Notes under the pieces: model-generated
Seen by the model: only the letters and a program-made list of their open reading frames with translations
Database searches by the model: none
What the model was told of the DNA's origin: nothing
In this document: positions 1 through 12,500 of the stretch, piece by piece
Position numbering within the stretch: the first letter of the stretch is position 1
Layout: each line of letters begins with the position of its first letter
Origin: Sipunculus nudus
Lineage: Eukaryota > Annelida > Sipuncula > Golfingiida > Sipunculidae
Reading direction: 5' to 3'
DNA: 64,000 nucleotides
Assembly: GCA_026874595.1 (NCBI GenBank)
Contig: CM049316.1
Coordinates: 11,896,839 to 11,960,838 of the forward strand
Translations under genes and position numbers: made by a program

Positions 1-1387
1 AGGCTCGCCGCATGCACTGACATGTGGATATACTCCCTGATGTTAACGTGATATAAACGTGCCTATATAAAAACAGACAGACAGACCGACAAACAGAGTG
101 ACGGGCAGACGGGCATTTTTTTTCCTTGACTGGATTTGGATCAGGGGAGATACGATAATTATATCATACGCAACCTAGTTGGCCTAATGAAGAGTAATTC
201 CAATCAAGGATATTTCTATTTATGAATTCGCTCACGGAGGCTCGCCAAAGAGCCCTCATTCACCCGTAGCTCTGAATGGGGGCATTTGTTTGTAAACGGG
301 AAGCAAATATTAGCCGACGTTTCTGGGAAATGTTTTAAAGATCAGTTCTGAAGGTCATGTGAATTTTATTTATAGAGCCCCTCAGTCATAAACCGTGGAC
401 GTGTGAACGGTATATTTACATGTACATTTACATAATTGGGAGGATTGTATGAAACGGATGTATGCTACTGTCATCTACTAGCGTGTCCAGTGTTCAGTGT
501 TCAGCTAACCATCAAATATCTAACAGACGATCATTTTTTACGAGAAAATTCTTTCGAGTGCCAACGTCATTTGAAATAAGATGTACCAGCATATAAATGA
601 CCCAATCTTGCGTAGTTCATTTATTTCCCGATAGTTGGCGCTGCAATAGCTCATCGCGAAAAAAAAATCCAAGGATTTTTGGGAAATATCCCCCTTAGGA
701 CACACTTGGCGTCCTTCCTGACAAAACAAGCGTTTTTGCGGTTTGGCCACACAGGGGTTTCGTGACAAAAGTCGAATGGTGCCACCATCAATTATAATAT
801 AGTTATATCCATCTAACTGGTGAGGCATGGTTTAGCTGCAGCTAACTTTAGACCAAAGTTCTGAACAGATAAGGGTGACTCCAAAGAAACAATCCGTAAC
901 AATTTTGAATTAATCTAAATCATTATTTTCTATTTCGGGATCAGTTATTGGTATTAGAGCGTGGCTTATTTCTAGAAATTTCCATAGAACCTGTGAATGG
1001 GGCTGGTGAACCGTAACACCGTGTACACAGGAACACAGGATAGTTTAAGTTAACATCGTGAGGGAGGTTAATGTAAGCTCTAGCTATAGAGTTGTTGTTA
1101 TATACATGTTATACATACTTACATACTGCAGATATATTTTGATTTATGTAGTCTCAGGCCATAGAGTTTTTGTTACATACATGTCACATACTTAAATAAT
1201 GCATATAAAACTAATTAATCTTCATGGATTCAAATAATATAAGCAGACAGGTAACGTTACACAACACCAACTCTCTGATCACATTGTTTCAAGTTCATCT
1301 TTCTTTATATGTGCTCCTTTTGAAAAATAATCATTATACAAGCAATCAGCAACATACATTTTTTCTCAATATGTCCATGTGTTCCAG
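1..1387. other. Upstream region of paralogue A, no coding exon recognised
   Basis: Noncoding or unrecognised. A CAGACAGACAGACC tract at 80-120 is the reverse complement of the GTCTGTCCGTC tract seen in several repeats of this window. No start codon with a phase-0 donor, like that of paralogue B, was found. The true first exon of paralogue A is probably left of the window. Confidence 0.4.
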
Positions 1388-1453
1388 ATGGCTGCTTTAG
1401 AAAGGAAACGTGAACAAGAACGACAGGAAAGGCTTCAGGCCCTGGCCATTCAG
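1388..1453 (+). CDS. Paralogue A, N-terminal module exon 1 (22 codons)
   Basis: Acceptor TTCCAG, donor GTAAGAG. Phase 0 at both ends. It encodes a Lys/Arg/Glu/Gln-rich helix (starts MAALERKREQ) that ends in Gln. ATG is its first codon, but the strong upstream acceptor argues that it is an internal exon. Confidence 0.6.
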
Positions 1454-1828
1454 GTAAGAGGAAAATAGGCTGTAACAGGGGCACAAAATTTTGAGACCAA
1501 GGAGGTCAACATTATATGTGATTCATATCTTTTGAGGGTACACTTTTTATGGCACTACATTTCGATTAACAAAAGTTGATATGGGGATCTGTATTGGACT
1601 TTAAAATAAAAACTACTACAGGTAAATACCATTTAAGCAAGGCTTTGAGAGTGGGTGTCCTCTCCCATATCGTGGAAAAGCTAAAAACAGACTCTGAAGG
1701 ATACATTCCAGGGCACCTTAAGCTGTAGATGCTCAAGATCATCAACATATGTTAATGTTAATTCCACACATATGTAGCTTTTATTCCGAACTCATCTTTT
1801 TATATACATATATACATACATGCATATA

Positions 1829-1881
<53 letters not shown>

Positions 1882-4800
1882 CACATTTTCTACGTAAAAG
1901 ATGGCGGCCGTGCAACATCTTCGGGAGCGGGAACAGCAGCGTGCTCGACTCATGCAGAGAGCCGCACAGGTCAGTGAAGTAACCGCCAAGCTCAGCATAC
2001 AATTATTAGAATCCAGTGCTGCGTTGTAAATCATACAACTTGTTTACGTATGCTTAACTGATTGTAACATTTACTGGGGCGAGTTGGAGAACCAGTTCTT
2101 GTTCTCTTTATGTAGTTCTTATAAGCTGTGAATTACTTTGACAAGAAACAACTAAAAACGGCAAGCATGACCCAATGCGTGATTAAACAGAGCCCCGTTC
2201 AGATTGACACGCACATATGGAAATACCCAAGGGATGATTTTTTATCTACTGTCCTGATTTCCTCATGCTACATTTAATTTTTCGTGGCTTAAAAACACAG
2301 TTTGACCCAGCTTTGTGCAGTTGTAAATGTTAAATGTACACTTGGAATTCTAGATTTATGCAGTACTTAAAATTAAAACCATTTTTATTCCCATGAGTAA
2401 ATAATTAAATTTCCTCGATAACTCATATCAAGGTTGTACTCCATGTAACTAGCTCTGAAATGATTTTGTAAAAATTGAGTTATATATCTGTAATAATTAT
2501 ACAATCATTTTTAGAAGTCTTTATTATATAAATAAGCTAAATATACGAACTAGAGATCAAACGGTAAATATCCAACTGATGATTCAAAATAAAATGCCTC
2601 TAATGACCCCGGTCCCGTGGCTTTCATCTGCTATGTAAATTTTGTTTACGAGGTTGTGCAGTTATAAAACTTCTTAAAGGGACCTATTCTGAAATCCGTC
2701 GCCTATTAACTTAAGATCATCCCTTAAACCTTTTGTAAAGATAGGCCAGAAAATGCCTATCCCATCGCACTCAGGCTGTTCCTTTTGTTTATATCCACGT
2801 GTTTATGACATGTGGGGGTCAGCATAATAATCCAAACACGTTCAACAAGGACCTCTGGCTTCAAGTAAGACGTACCAGAGTTTTGCAAATGGCATTTTGC
2901 AACTTGTGACCTTTTGACTTATATGCGCATATATGCAACCAGCCTTCTTCGGTTACATAGCTTTACAGTTTGTCAACATTGTTTTGTTTACTAATTGTTT
3001 GTAAATAAAAACACTCATACATCTGTCAAAGAGAAGTTATAAGAACTTTTCTTAACATGATTACCTATAGGGGAAATCACATTAAGTCTATAGAAAATAG
3101 CTATATGAATAGCTGACTTTAAAATATACCTTACTATGTCTTCAGGTAAATCATCAAATACCAACCATTTTTTATCAGCTTGCCATCCTTACTCAGTTAG
3201 GTGAGCAGGTTGCTCGGGCGAGGATTGCGGACGATGAGGTATCTATATTTATTTATTTTTATTTATTTAATAATTTACATATATTTTACAAGGATGGCCA
3301 ATTCAGCATGCTCATCTGTTTTTTCAAAGGGGTCCTGGAAACATCATAGATGGAAATATACATTATATGCTTACATTTATACAGTCATGAATATAAAATA
3401 TGTATAAAATAATAATATAAACATATAAATATATGAAATACATAGCTGTTTAAATATCAGACAAATGTAAAAAACATAGATTTATATAAGTGCACAAGAA
3501 TTACTAAAACTAGAATCCTTAAACTTAATGCATAGAAGTCATAAATTAAAATATTTATATAGTTGTTTAAAACGTTTCACATCAGTGGCGCATTTTTAAT
3601 CAATGGAAAGTCATTTCCAATTATGAGAAACTGCATAAGAAAATTTGACTTAAACCTGTCTGTTCTCGGTTTCACGACGGCAAGATTGCCATTGGCTGTC
3701 TGTCGTATATACTAGTATTGTACAGATTGCGTCCATTTTGAGACCATGTCTAAGCACATCGGGTGCGTCACCAGATATAAAGGATTATCAAAGTTTTTTT
3801 AAACAGGGCTCTATAATATTGGAAAGTCTTAGACACTCGCACTTTTGGAGAGTCACATGCGATGTTGTAATGTCCCCGGTGTCAGATTTGAAGGTTATGT
3901 AAAATTGAATCATAATTATTTTACGTTATTATAGTATCAGCATGTTTGATTATATTTTATGCCATTATATGGGTATCTGACTAAAATGATGGGTAAGGGC
4001 CATTTTTCAGCACATTTTAAAATTATTTTTACGGTTATTCGGCACAAGCGCCAGCTATGATCCTCTTGGTCCTACAGACAGGAATGCGGGGGGCCGCTGG
4101 GACCCTTAGACACCCAAACCTGAGTGTCAAAAAGAATTTCGAGTTTCACAGTAGCACCAGATCGGCCCTCTGACATTACAGCCAGATCCCTACCCTGCCA
4201 GAGTGCCTGAGGAACGCATTATAAGGCCCCATGAGGATGCATATATTTTTACCATTTTTGACAACGCCTCATTGCTTACTAGTATCGTGTCACATCAGAT
4301 AAACCCGCTAGACCTTTTAATAAATTTCTTATCTCTCCAGCGACACGTACCATGTGTGTGAAATATTCCGTAATAACCCAATATATTCGTATATTGTTCT
4401 GCATGTATTGGAGATTTCTGCCTGCCGTCCGAGCACAGGCGGGTATGTCTGCAAAGCCATCTCTGATTGGCTGATTATGAGGGTAACCGAAACACTTGGT
4501 TGTGTTCACCTTCGTCACTAGAGGGCCTCACTGTTTATAAGCAAAAACACGCTTGCTGTTGGCTCAGTTCATGCTAATACTGGCGAAGTCTGGCACATGT
4601 CGGTGGAGAAGCAGTTCTCGTTGTATTTGATAGTTCCTCGGTGTGATTAGTCAATGACGCTCGTCCAGGTGTATGAGCAAAACTATTGTGTGTGTACTTT
4701 AAGCATCACTCCCAGCGGAAAATCCGTTGGAGCGCTGGAGAATTCACGGAGATTTTTAAAGGATTTTTATGCATTAATTATAAAAATATAAACTTTTATA

Positions 4801-6448
4801 CTATTTGGAAAATTCTAACATATTACTATTCACTTTTTTTCAACTGTTAAAATATCGATTTAATCAATAATACCAGGATAATTATTTTAGAGCTATCAGT
4901 GTAGACCCTCTGCTGATTATCAGATAACATGACAAATAATTGTGAATTCTCAAATTGGATATCAGGATGATATTTATAACTGTAAAACCATATTCACATT
5001 ACGTACAATTAAAATAATATTTATGAATTTTATAATAACTGAATTTAAATCATCATTATGTCTGTCTCTGTGCAAATAACCCTTAACAATATTTTTTTAA
5101 ATGATAGTTTTGCAGATATTTATAGTAATAATAACAAACTAAGATAAAATATATGATTTTAATATGAAAATCAATACTACCAATAAAGAAAAAAATACAG
5201 AAAAAAGTGAACAGTGTCAATCTAATATTATTCTTTATATTATTGATAATACATGTATAATTTAGTTTAACATTTAATGATATGATGGTAAAGATAAAAG
5301 TAAGAATTATTCTTATTCTCATTCTTCTTATTATTATTAATTAATATTATGAGTATAAACAACAGCTTGGAAATAAGACTGGAATCACTGGATTAATATT
5401 TGGTCTATTCAGCGAGGGCACGTTTTAAAATTAGCTCTAAATACGCAATATTTAATTCTTTAACCAGTGGAAATTAATATAAGAGTAACGTGGTAAAGGG
5501 TTTCTGTCGATTTCAATGCTTATGCTCAGCTATCAGTGCATAAATAGCCATGTAAATCTCTCCAAAATATCTCTTGGTCCTCCGACTTTTAGACTCTTAT
5601 TAAGTCAGTCTCTCATACCAAGATCTCATTCAGTTTGCACTTAGCAGCAGCTTGCCGCCATTACCTCATGAGAGCACATGTTATACTGTCATTAAGAGGA
5701 CACACGACTTGTAAATGGGGATCTAATTGGTCAGGATGGTGTATTCGGACATTGTCTTTTGGTGGGAACGAAAGTTTGGAAGAGTAAATAAAAAAATGCT
5801 GACTGTATGCGGAGGTACGGTTATAAAGCGTGGCCTGATCACGCAGGACGGTCCTCAATTTGACTTGTGTCACGACTCAATGCCCTAGGAATGCCCTAAC
5901 TGAGTCGTGTTTGTCACGGCTAGCTTCACAGACGCTTAATGAAAGACCTATTTATTATGTTTATTATTATGAAACGGTATCTTCTAAAAAACGCTACAGG
6001 TTACGACTTAAGTCACACTTTATGAGTCCAATATTAGCAATCTGCAGAAACGCATATTTGCATAAATTTTGCCAGGATAATACAATATAAGTCAGGGGAA
6101 AGCTTTTAACAGAGTCATGAACATATAAACCAAACAAAGAAGATTGAATTCATCCTCAGTTTGGTTTGTGTTGTTCACGTGATTCAAAACGCAAATTAAC
6201 ATTGTCACGTTACTTTTAGGAATCATCGTCGGATGAGGATGGAGCAAAAGGAGGGGCAGCAGGGGGATCAAAGAAGCCGAGCACGATAGCCTCATCCTCC
6301 GGTAAATCAGTGATGGACAATGACGGGAAGTCGGACGACACAGAAATAATAGAGTAAGGGGGTTTAACAAAGTTAATCAATGCGAGATTGTTCCCAGTGC
6401 TCAGCTAGAGTACACATAGATAGGCATAGATGTTAGAGACACACATAA

Positions 6449-6505
<57 letters not shown>

Positions 6506-9500
6506 GTAAACCCCGGAATTACGACCACCAGCGGAACCGAGATAAAATTTTCGCATTTCCGAGGTGGTCGCCTAAGTGAGGTGTGACTATCTTGGGTCTA
6601 ACAAATGCACGCCTAGCCGTACGTTGTTTACTTTTAGTAGCTATCAATTCTAATTTGGAAGTACTGATTTTATGTTCCGCCTAAATCAGCATTTCAAGAC
6701 AGTAAATTAAAAAGAAACGTTTCGTACAATTTTATTTATTAATACTAAAAAATATATACTCAAACGATATCGATCTAAGTGATACTTCTTACATCAGTAA
6801 TACGTTTGCACTGTGTATGTTTATAAGACCTGATGTGGCGTATAACATACGTCACCTAATATGGCGTACCTCCTGATAAGGCGTTCTTCGTTAGAGAAAG
6901 AGGTGAAGAAAATTAATGATTTGCATATCTTACTGTAGGTATGCCACTAAAGGCAAATAATTACAGATTACAATGAACAGGTGTCTAAATCCACACAGCA
7001 AACTGAAAGGCTTAATTTAAAAAATGAAGAATTGACTGGTACTTCCAATTAGCTCTTAGTTGTCGTTAATAACAGGAGTCATCCATCTGAGGACATGCGT
7101 GTGTGAATGGTTGTGGGCATGTTCGAACGCAATATGTTGAAATGCTATTTTTATCAGATCTATGCCTATTGGTCCTATATATGTAAGTTTACTGGTGATT
7201 GCTAAGAACTAATTATGACATGTTGTCGGGAATTTAAGGTTTCGGATGCTGGGTGCTTTACAAATACCTATAATGTGTATAATGGCAAACTTGGACATTT
7301 AACTGAAAATATGAAGAATTAACACAAAATATAACTAGTTTGTTCATAAAGTTATCATATAGCATAATAACCAAACAAGTATCGATTATTAAGTTAATTT
7401 TTTTAAGGATTTTATGAATATCTTCTCATTTTTCCATATGACTCTTTGTTTTACCACATTTTGTTGCAATTTTCATTTCAATGTTATGAATTTGTTCCAC
7501 ATTTGGCATTGTTTTGTTGCAATTAAAAAATTAATATACAATTACATATAAATTTCTTTGTTAACAGAAGAAACATATTAATTAGATTATTTTTTGTTGT
7601 ATTAAATATAATAGATTTTATATCAAACATTTCTTCCCATTATGTAGAGTTGATAACCATTTTTTTATTTGATATATCATATTTTTAGTTTCTCTACAAA
7701 GATAAAAAGATGTAATAATTTCTCTTTCTAAGAGTTGCATAAAGAGCATAGTATTGTTTCTTTTTTTCCAATGATATATATAAATGGGTCTAAAGCAATA
7801 CATCTATAAAGCAATTTAAACTGGAACATTTTCAGTTCTTCTGATATGGTTATTTTTTCTAATATTCTGAAATGCTTCAATTATAATTTCTTGATAATCT
7901 CCATCCATATCTATGTTCCAATTTTCTTTTAATCTTGAAGGTTCTGTGTATATCTTGAGTGTTAATTCTTTATATAATGTGTGTGTTACTTTACTCATTT
8001 TCTTAACTTTTCTTAACTCTAAATTTGACTTTATTTTTGACTAAATTTCTTTTCCTGTTTTGGTTCTTAGAACCCCATTTAACACATATCATTCTATATT
8101 TATATTGCAACTACATTTGAATATACATTATGAGTGAAACATTTAACATGTGATATAGAATCATATATGATTTTGGCACATCCTTTTACGTTATTGTTTA
8201 TGTATGCGTGGAATGTATCTCATTGGCTTACATATATGTCTATGTTTGTATTTGTATATAAGTTATGTTTCCAATAAAAAACTAGTATTGATAAAACTCT
8301 TTAGAAACCTAAAATTAGGTTGAGTTTCGTGGCAATTCGTTAACACGTGTTGAGTCATTTCATGGTCTAATTTGTGACAAATTCAAACTTTTCCCTATAC
8401 CAATAGAAAATTAAATATTAAAGTCTTTTTATAAAGTAATAATTGTTTAAACGTTTTAGTGATCAAAAGGCCCAGCAGCTCCTGAGGGTTTACCAGTCGT
8501 CACGTGACGTACGGGAGAAGGAGATACTGCTGATTGACAGGGAGAACCTGTTTGAGTCCGCCCGCATTCAGCTGATGGTCCTGGACTTTAACATTAGAGC
8601 TGTCCCTCATATCAGGTTTAATGGAGAAGAAGGCATTGACCTCGGAGGACCGACCAGGGAATTCTTCAGGTATGTAAGCCACCATGGAGGTCATGTTATT
8701 AACACTGTCTGTGCCTCTGTCTATCAGGCTTGGTTGGTGTCTGTCGTTTGTTACGCTCCCGAGGCAGCGGAAATCTTGCGCTTCTAAATAAGCTACTGAT
8801 TTTCTCGCTGCCTGCTTTGACTGTTTATGATGCACTGAATCACCAGGTGGTGCACATGGGCCTGTCTGCTTAAAAAAACTGCTGATGTGTTCAGCAGCCA
8901 ACCAAATGCAAGTCAACAAACACTCGACAGGCATCAGGCTCCGCCCAGAATCCACGTGTGGGGCAATTCTCTCTGAGCCTGTGGTTTGTTCAAACGGTCG
9001 CCGGGGTGATGAGCCGTCAATCAAAACGAAAAGAACTACATTGGCTTCGTGTATTCCTCGCTTGGCCAGTAACCTTATTGTCTTCAGCACAGGGTCTCAT
9101 CTGATTGGACCAAAATACAGTGCTCCCCTCTGGTGTAGAGATTCAGGATACAAGGTCATGACAAACAGCCCTTACGATATAGGTAGTTGGCCTATGGGTA
9201 AAGCGCTGTGTAAAGAGCGTAGTCGTTTGTATGATCATGTATACATCAAACAGTCTACATCAAACAATTAAGAATCTATGTTAGTTATGTGCAATATAAA
9301 AGTGGATGTTGGTTAAGATTTTGAGGGTGATCTGGATACATGCGGAGATGTTCGCTCTCAAATTGCTGTCTAGTTTTCAATGTGTGAATGTAATATAGTG
9401 TTAATATCAAAACAAACAAAAACGTTTTTGATATTCCGGTGCATATGCTGATTTTCAGGGGCCAAAATCTATCTTTGTTTTATCCAACCCAACCATTAAT

Positions 9501-12500
9501 ATTGGTTTTATTTAAGTAGGTAATTAACAATAACGGATAAATTATCTCTGTAGTATATTTCCTTAGCCCGGATATAATCCAATATTCAAACAGTTAATAT
9601 GTATGACGGTAGGTCAGTAGATAATCTAGACATGATATTCTTAAATTTCAGAATTGATATACACACTTAATATACCAGACACCATCCGGTTCTCTTCATT
9701 CAAACTCGTTTTTCTCCACTTTTTTTCTCAGGGAATTGACAAAGTCATTACACACCTTGGATATATTCGAGGGGAACCAACAGAGGGTGACCTTCACCTA
9801 TGACCTTCGTCTGCTGGACGAGGAGAAGTTTTTCGTGGCGGGCTTGATGACGGGGTGGGCGATATTACACACAGGTCTCGGACTGTCGTGTCTACACCCG
9901 TACGTCTACGCCAAGATGGTGGGAACCTCGGGTAGGGACCCACCAGTATCAGTGGAAGACGTCCCTGATGCCACGGACCAGGAAAATATACGAAAGGTAA
10001 CCTCAATATACGAAAGGCGCCAAAAATATACTAAAGTTAACGGAAATCTACGAAAGGTAACGGAAATATACGAAAGGTAATGTAAATATACGAAATGTAA
10101 CGAAAACACAAGAAAGGCTACGAATATATACGAAAGATGACGGAACGTCATTATCAAGGTATTGATTGATCTCAAACACAAATGGACCGTATTCGACTGG
10201 TTGTTTTCGTGAAGCATAATTATTGCTTCACAGCTATTTTCGTGAAGTCTGAGAGGGATATTAGTTTGTCACGGGGCTGTGTGAAGCACTGCATTTTATG
10301 AATATATGGATGCGAGAAGTAGGGTGATAAAAGCAGTACAGTCCCTAAGCCTTACAATATAAAAATGTTCTTTTTATATCTGCATTAAAGTCTGATATTC
10401 ATTTTTAGTAAGAAAAATCAGGCAGCTCCTTCATTTACGTCGTCACTGCAAAGCTATTGGGACGCAGCATTTCTTTGTAACACAAATTAATTCAAATGAT
10501 CCTTTTCGAATGAAGTGTTTCTTTGTCAAATTGATATTTGATTTAATTTCAGAAATTAGCAGTCGAATACGCTATTAATCAGGTGTCTGAGTATTGTTGT
10601 TCAGTTGAGTAATACCATATATTAAAAGATTTTAAAAATTCACTTATTTAAATGTACTTATTTTCCACATGTAAATATCCTTTAAATGGACACAATTAGT
10701 TCGATGCTTTGAAGCCATTCGAATAAATGTTAGACAGACTTCAACGTTGTATTTTACAGTTAGCACTGTGCCAAGACGAAGATGAACTGAAGTCGTTGAA
10801 AACCGAGCGTTTCGATTGGCTGTGTCAGTGTGGGCTGATGCCGGCAAATCTCACACTCAGGAACAAGAATCAGGCCGTGGATCAACTCATTAAACATCAG
10901 TTATTCCACAGGTACCACAAAAATCAAAATAGAATAGTCATGCCCTAAAAAATACACTCTGTGTAAAAATAGCTTACCGCCTTTTAAATGAATAGCGTAA
11001 ACGTACGAACTTTTTTAATTATTACTGACATCAAATACACATAAAACAAGAAGATTTAATGTTACTTTGGATGTTTGTAATAGGTAAATTAAGACTCTGG
11101 TTAAACATGATTTACGTACAAATATCCCAAAAGTATGTTTCTACGTATAGTAACATCTATTTGTACTTTTTGTACTCTCTTGTAACATGTTGTACTATTT
11201 TTGACAATTAATCTGTTTCAAAAAGATTCAGGTTGGCACATATTCAAAGAAAATGAGATTTTCTTCCATGACGTTAATAAATTATCCTTATATTTTTTTA
11301 TATCTAAACTTTTTAACTAAACATCCCTTTGAACGGAACAGGTATTGCATTTCTAGGACTAGGGGAGTAATGTATTTAAAATCTTTCCAGTGTAGAATAC
11401 ATTTTTTTCTTTTATTTACCATTTCTTTTTTCTTTCCATCAGGATCAAGGCTTCGGCGGACCAGTTTGCTGCGGGACTTGACCGAGCTGGCATGCTGGGA
11501 TTGCTTAAGAAGCACCCGGAACATGGACGTGCTTTCTTCCTTTTTAAGCGGAAAAAGATGACAGCTGTTGCTCTGTTAGAAATGGTTCAGTTCGCCGTGT
11601 CTCGAATCCAACATATACGTGTCGAAGAACTTCAGTCCATCGGGGTCGTCAAACAGTTTATCCAAAGAGCAGACGGTATACATTATTTAGTTTGTTTGTT
11701 TTTTTATCTTCTGTGTCACATAAATATGGATTTTTTTTTCATTTTTATATTGTTGAAAATATAGATAATATTATACTGCAGCCTAAGGAAAGTCGGTAGT
11801 AACAAGGAATAAAAACATACAAGTGTTTTTAAACGAGCATTTACTTGAAAATAACTCGCATTTAACTTTCTGACGGAAGCATGGGTTTCTAGAACATAAC
11901 TGTCGAGGGAAGTGTGACGACCCAAAAAGGTTAATGCTACTCACTATCAAAACTGTACACGTTTTCTTTCATGATGAGAAAACAATGGATAATATCTTCT
12001 CTCATGTGCATTGTCACTTTTAAATGCTGACTTAGTCTATCTAGATCTTTATCAAAATAGAATGTTCATAACATTATTATTCATCAAGTTATTCACCACC
12101 TGAAAGGGTGGTGGGGGCTGCTTGAGAATGCTGGTCGACTTATTTTTACATAACTCTCGCATGCAGAGGTAAGGAAAAAAAACGGTTGCGAGACACAAAA
12201 TCCGGCCCTGTCTTTAGGCGTGTACATTTGTATATTCCAGATTATTTTAGGTTGAAAAAGAGCCCCCCGAAATCCGCTCCTGGTAATGTCGAAAGCAACA
12301 AGAGCTGAGATTCTCTGACCCATTACCTTTTCAACAAATAATTTCTTTCTTTCACAGAGGGCCATTACCCAGTCACCATCAACAACATTTTAGAATTCAT
12401 CACGGGGTCGTCAGAGGTGCCACCTGGCGGCTTTGACAAGAAGATTACGATGCACTTTCACGATCCCGCCAGGTGTCGCTACCCGGTGTGCTCTACCTGC

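Noticed and set aside
1566-1748. 60-codon minus-strand frame between module exons 1 and 2
   Set aside because: Intronic, no recognisable domain, no conservation evidence.
5645-5672. CAGCTTGCCGCCATTACC, similar to the start of exon 3179-3238 (LAILTQL)
   Set aside because: Only about 14 of 21 bases agree beyond a 9-base core and the frame closes after seven codons; too short to claim an exon relic.
6504-6590. CAGTAAACCCCGGAATTACG next to a TA array, like a Tigger/mariner end
   Set aside because: No partner inverted end was found; only the local CGACCACC/GGTGGTCG pair is supported.
8500-9090. 196-codon open frame on the minus strand
   Set aside because: It is antisense to HECT exon 1 and the following intron; the plus-strand exon explains the openness and no domain is recognised.
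12093-12365. 90-codon minus-strand frame in the last intron of paralogue A
   Set aside because: No domain, and it runs over the real acceptor of the catalytic exon; looks like chance.
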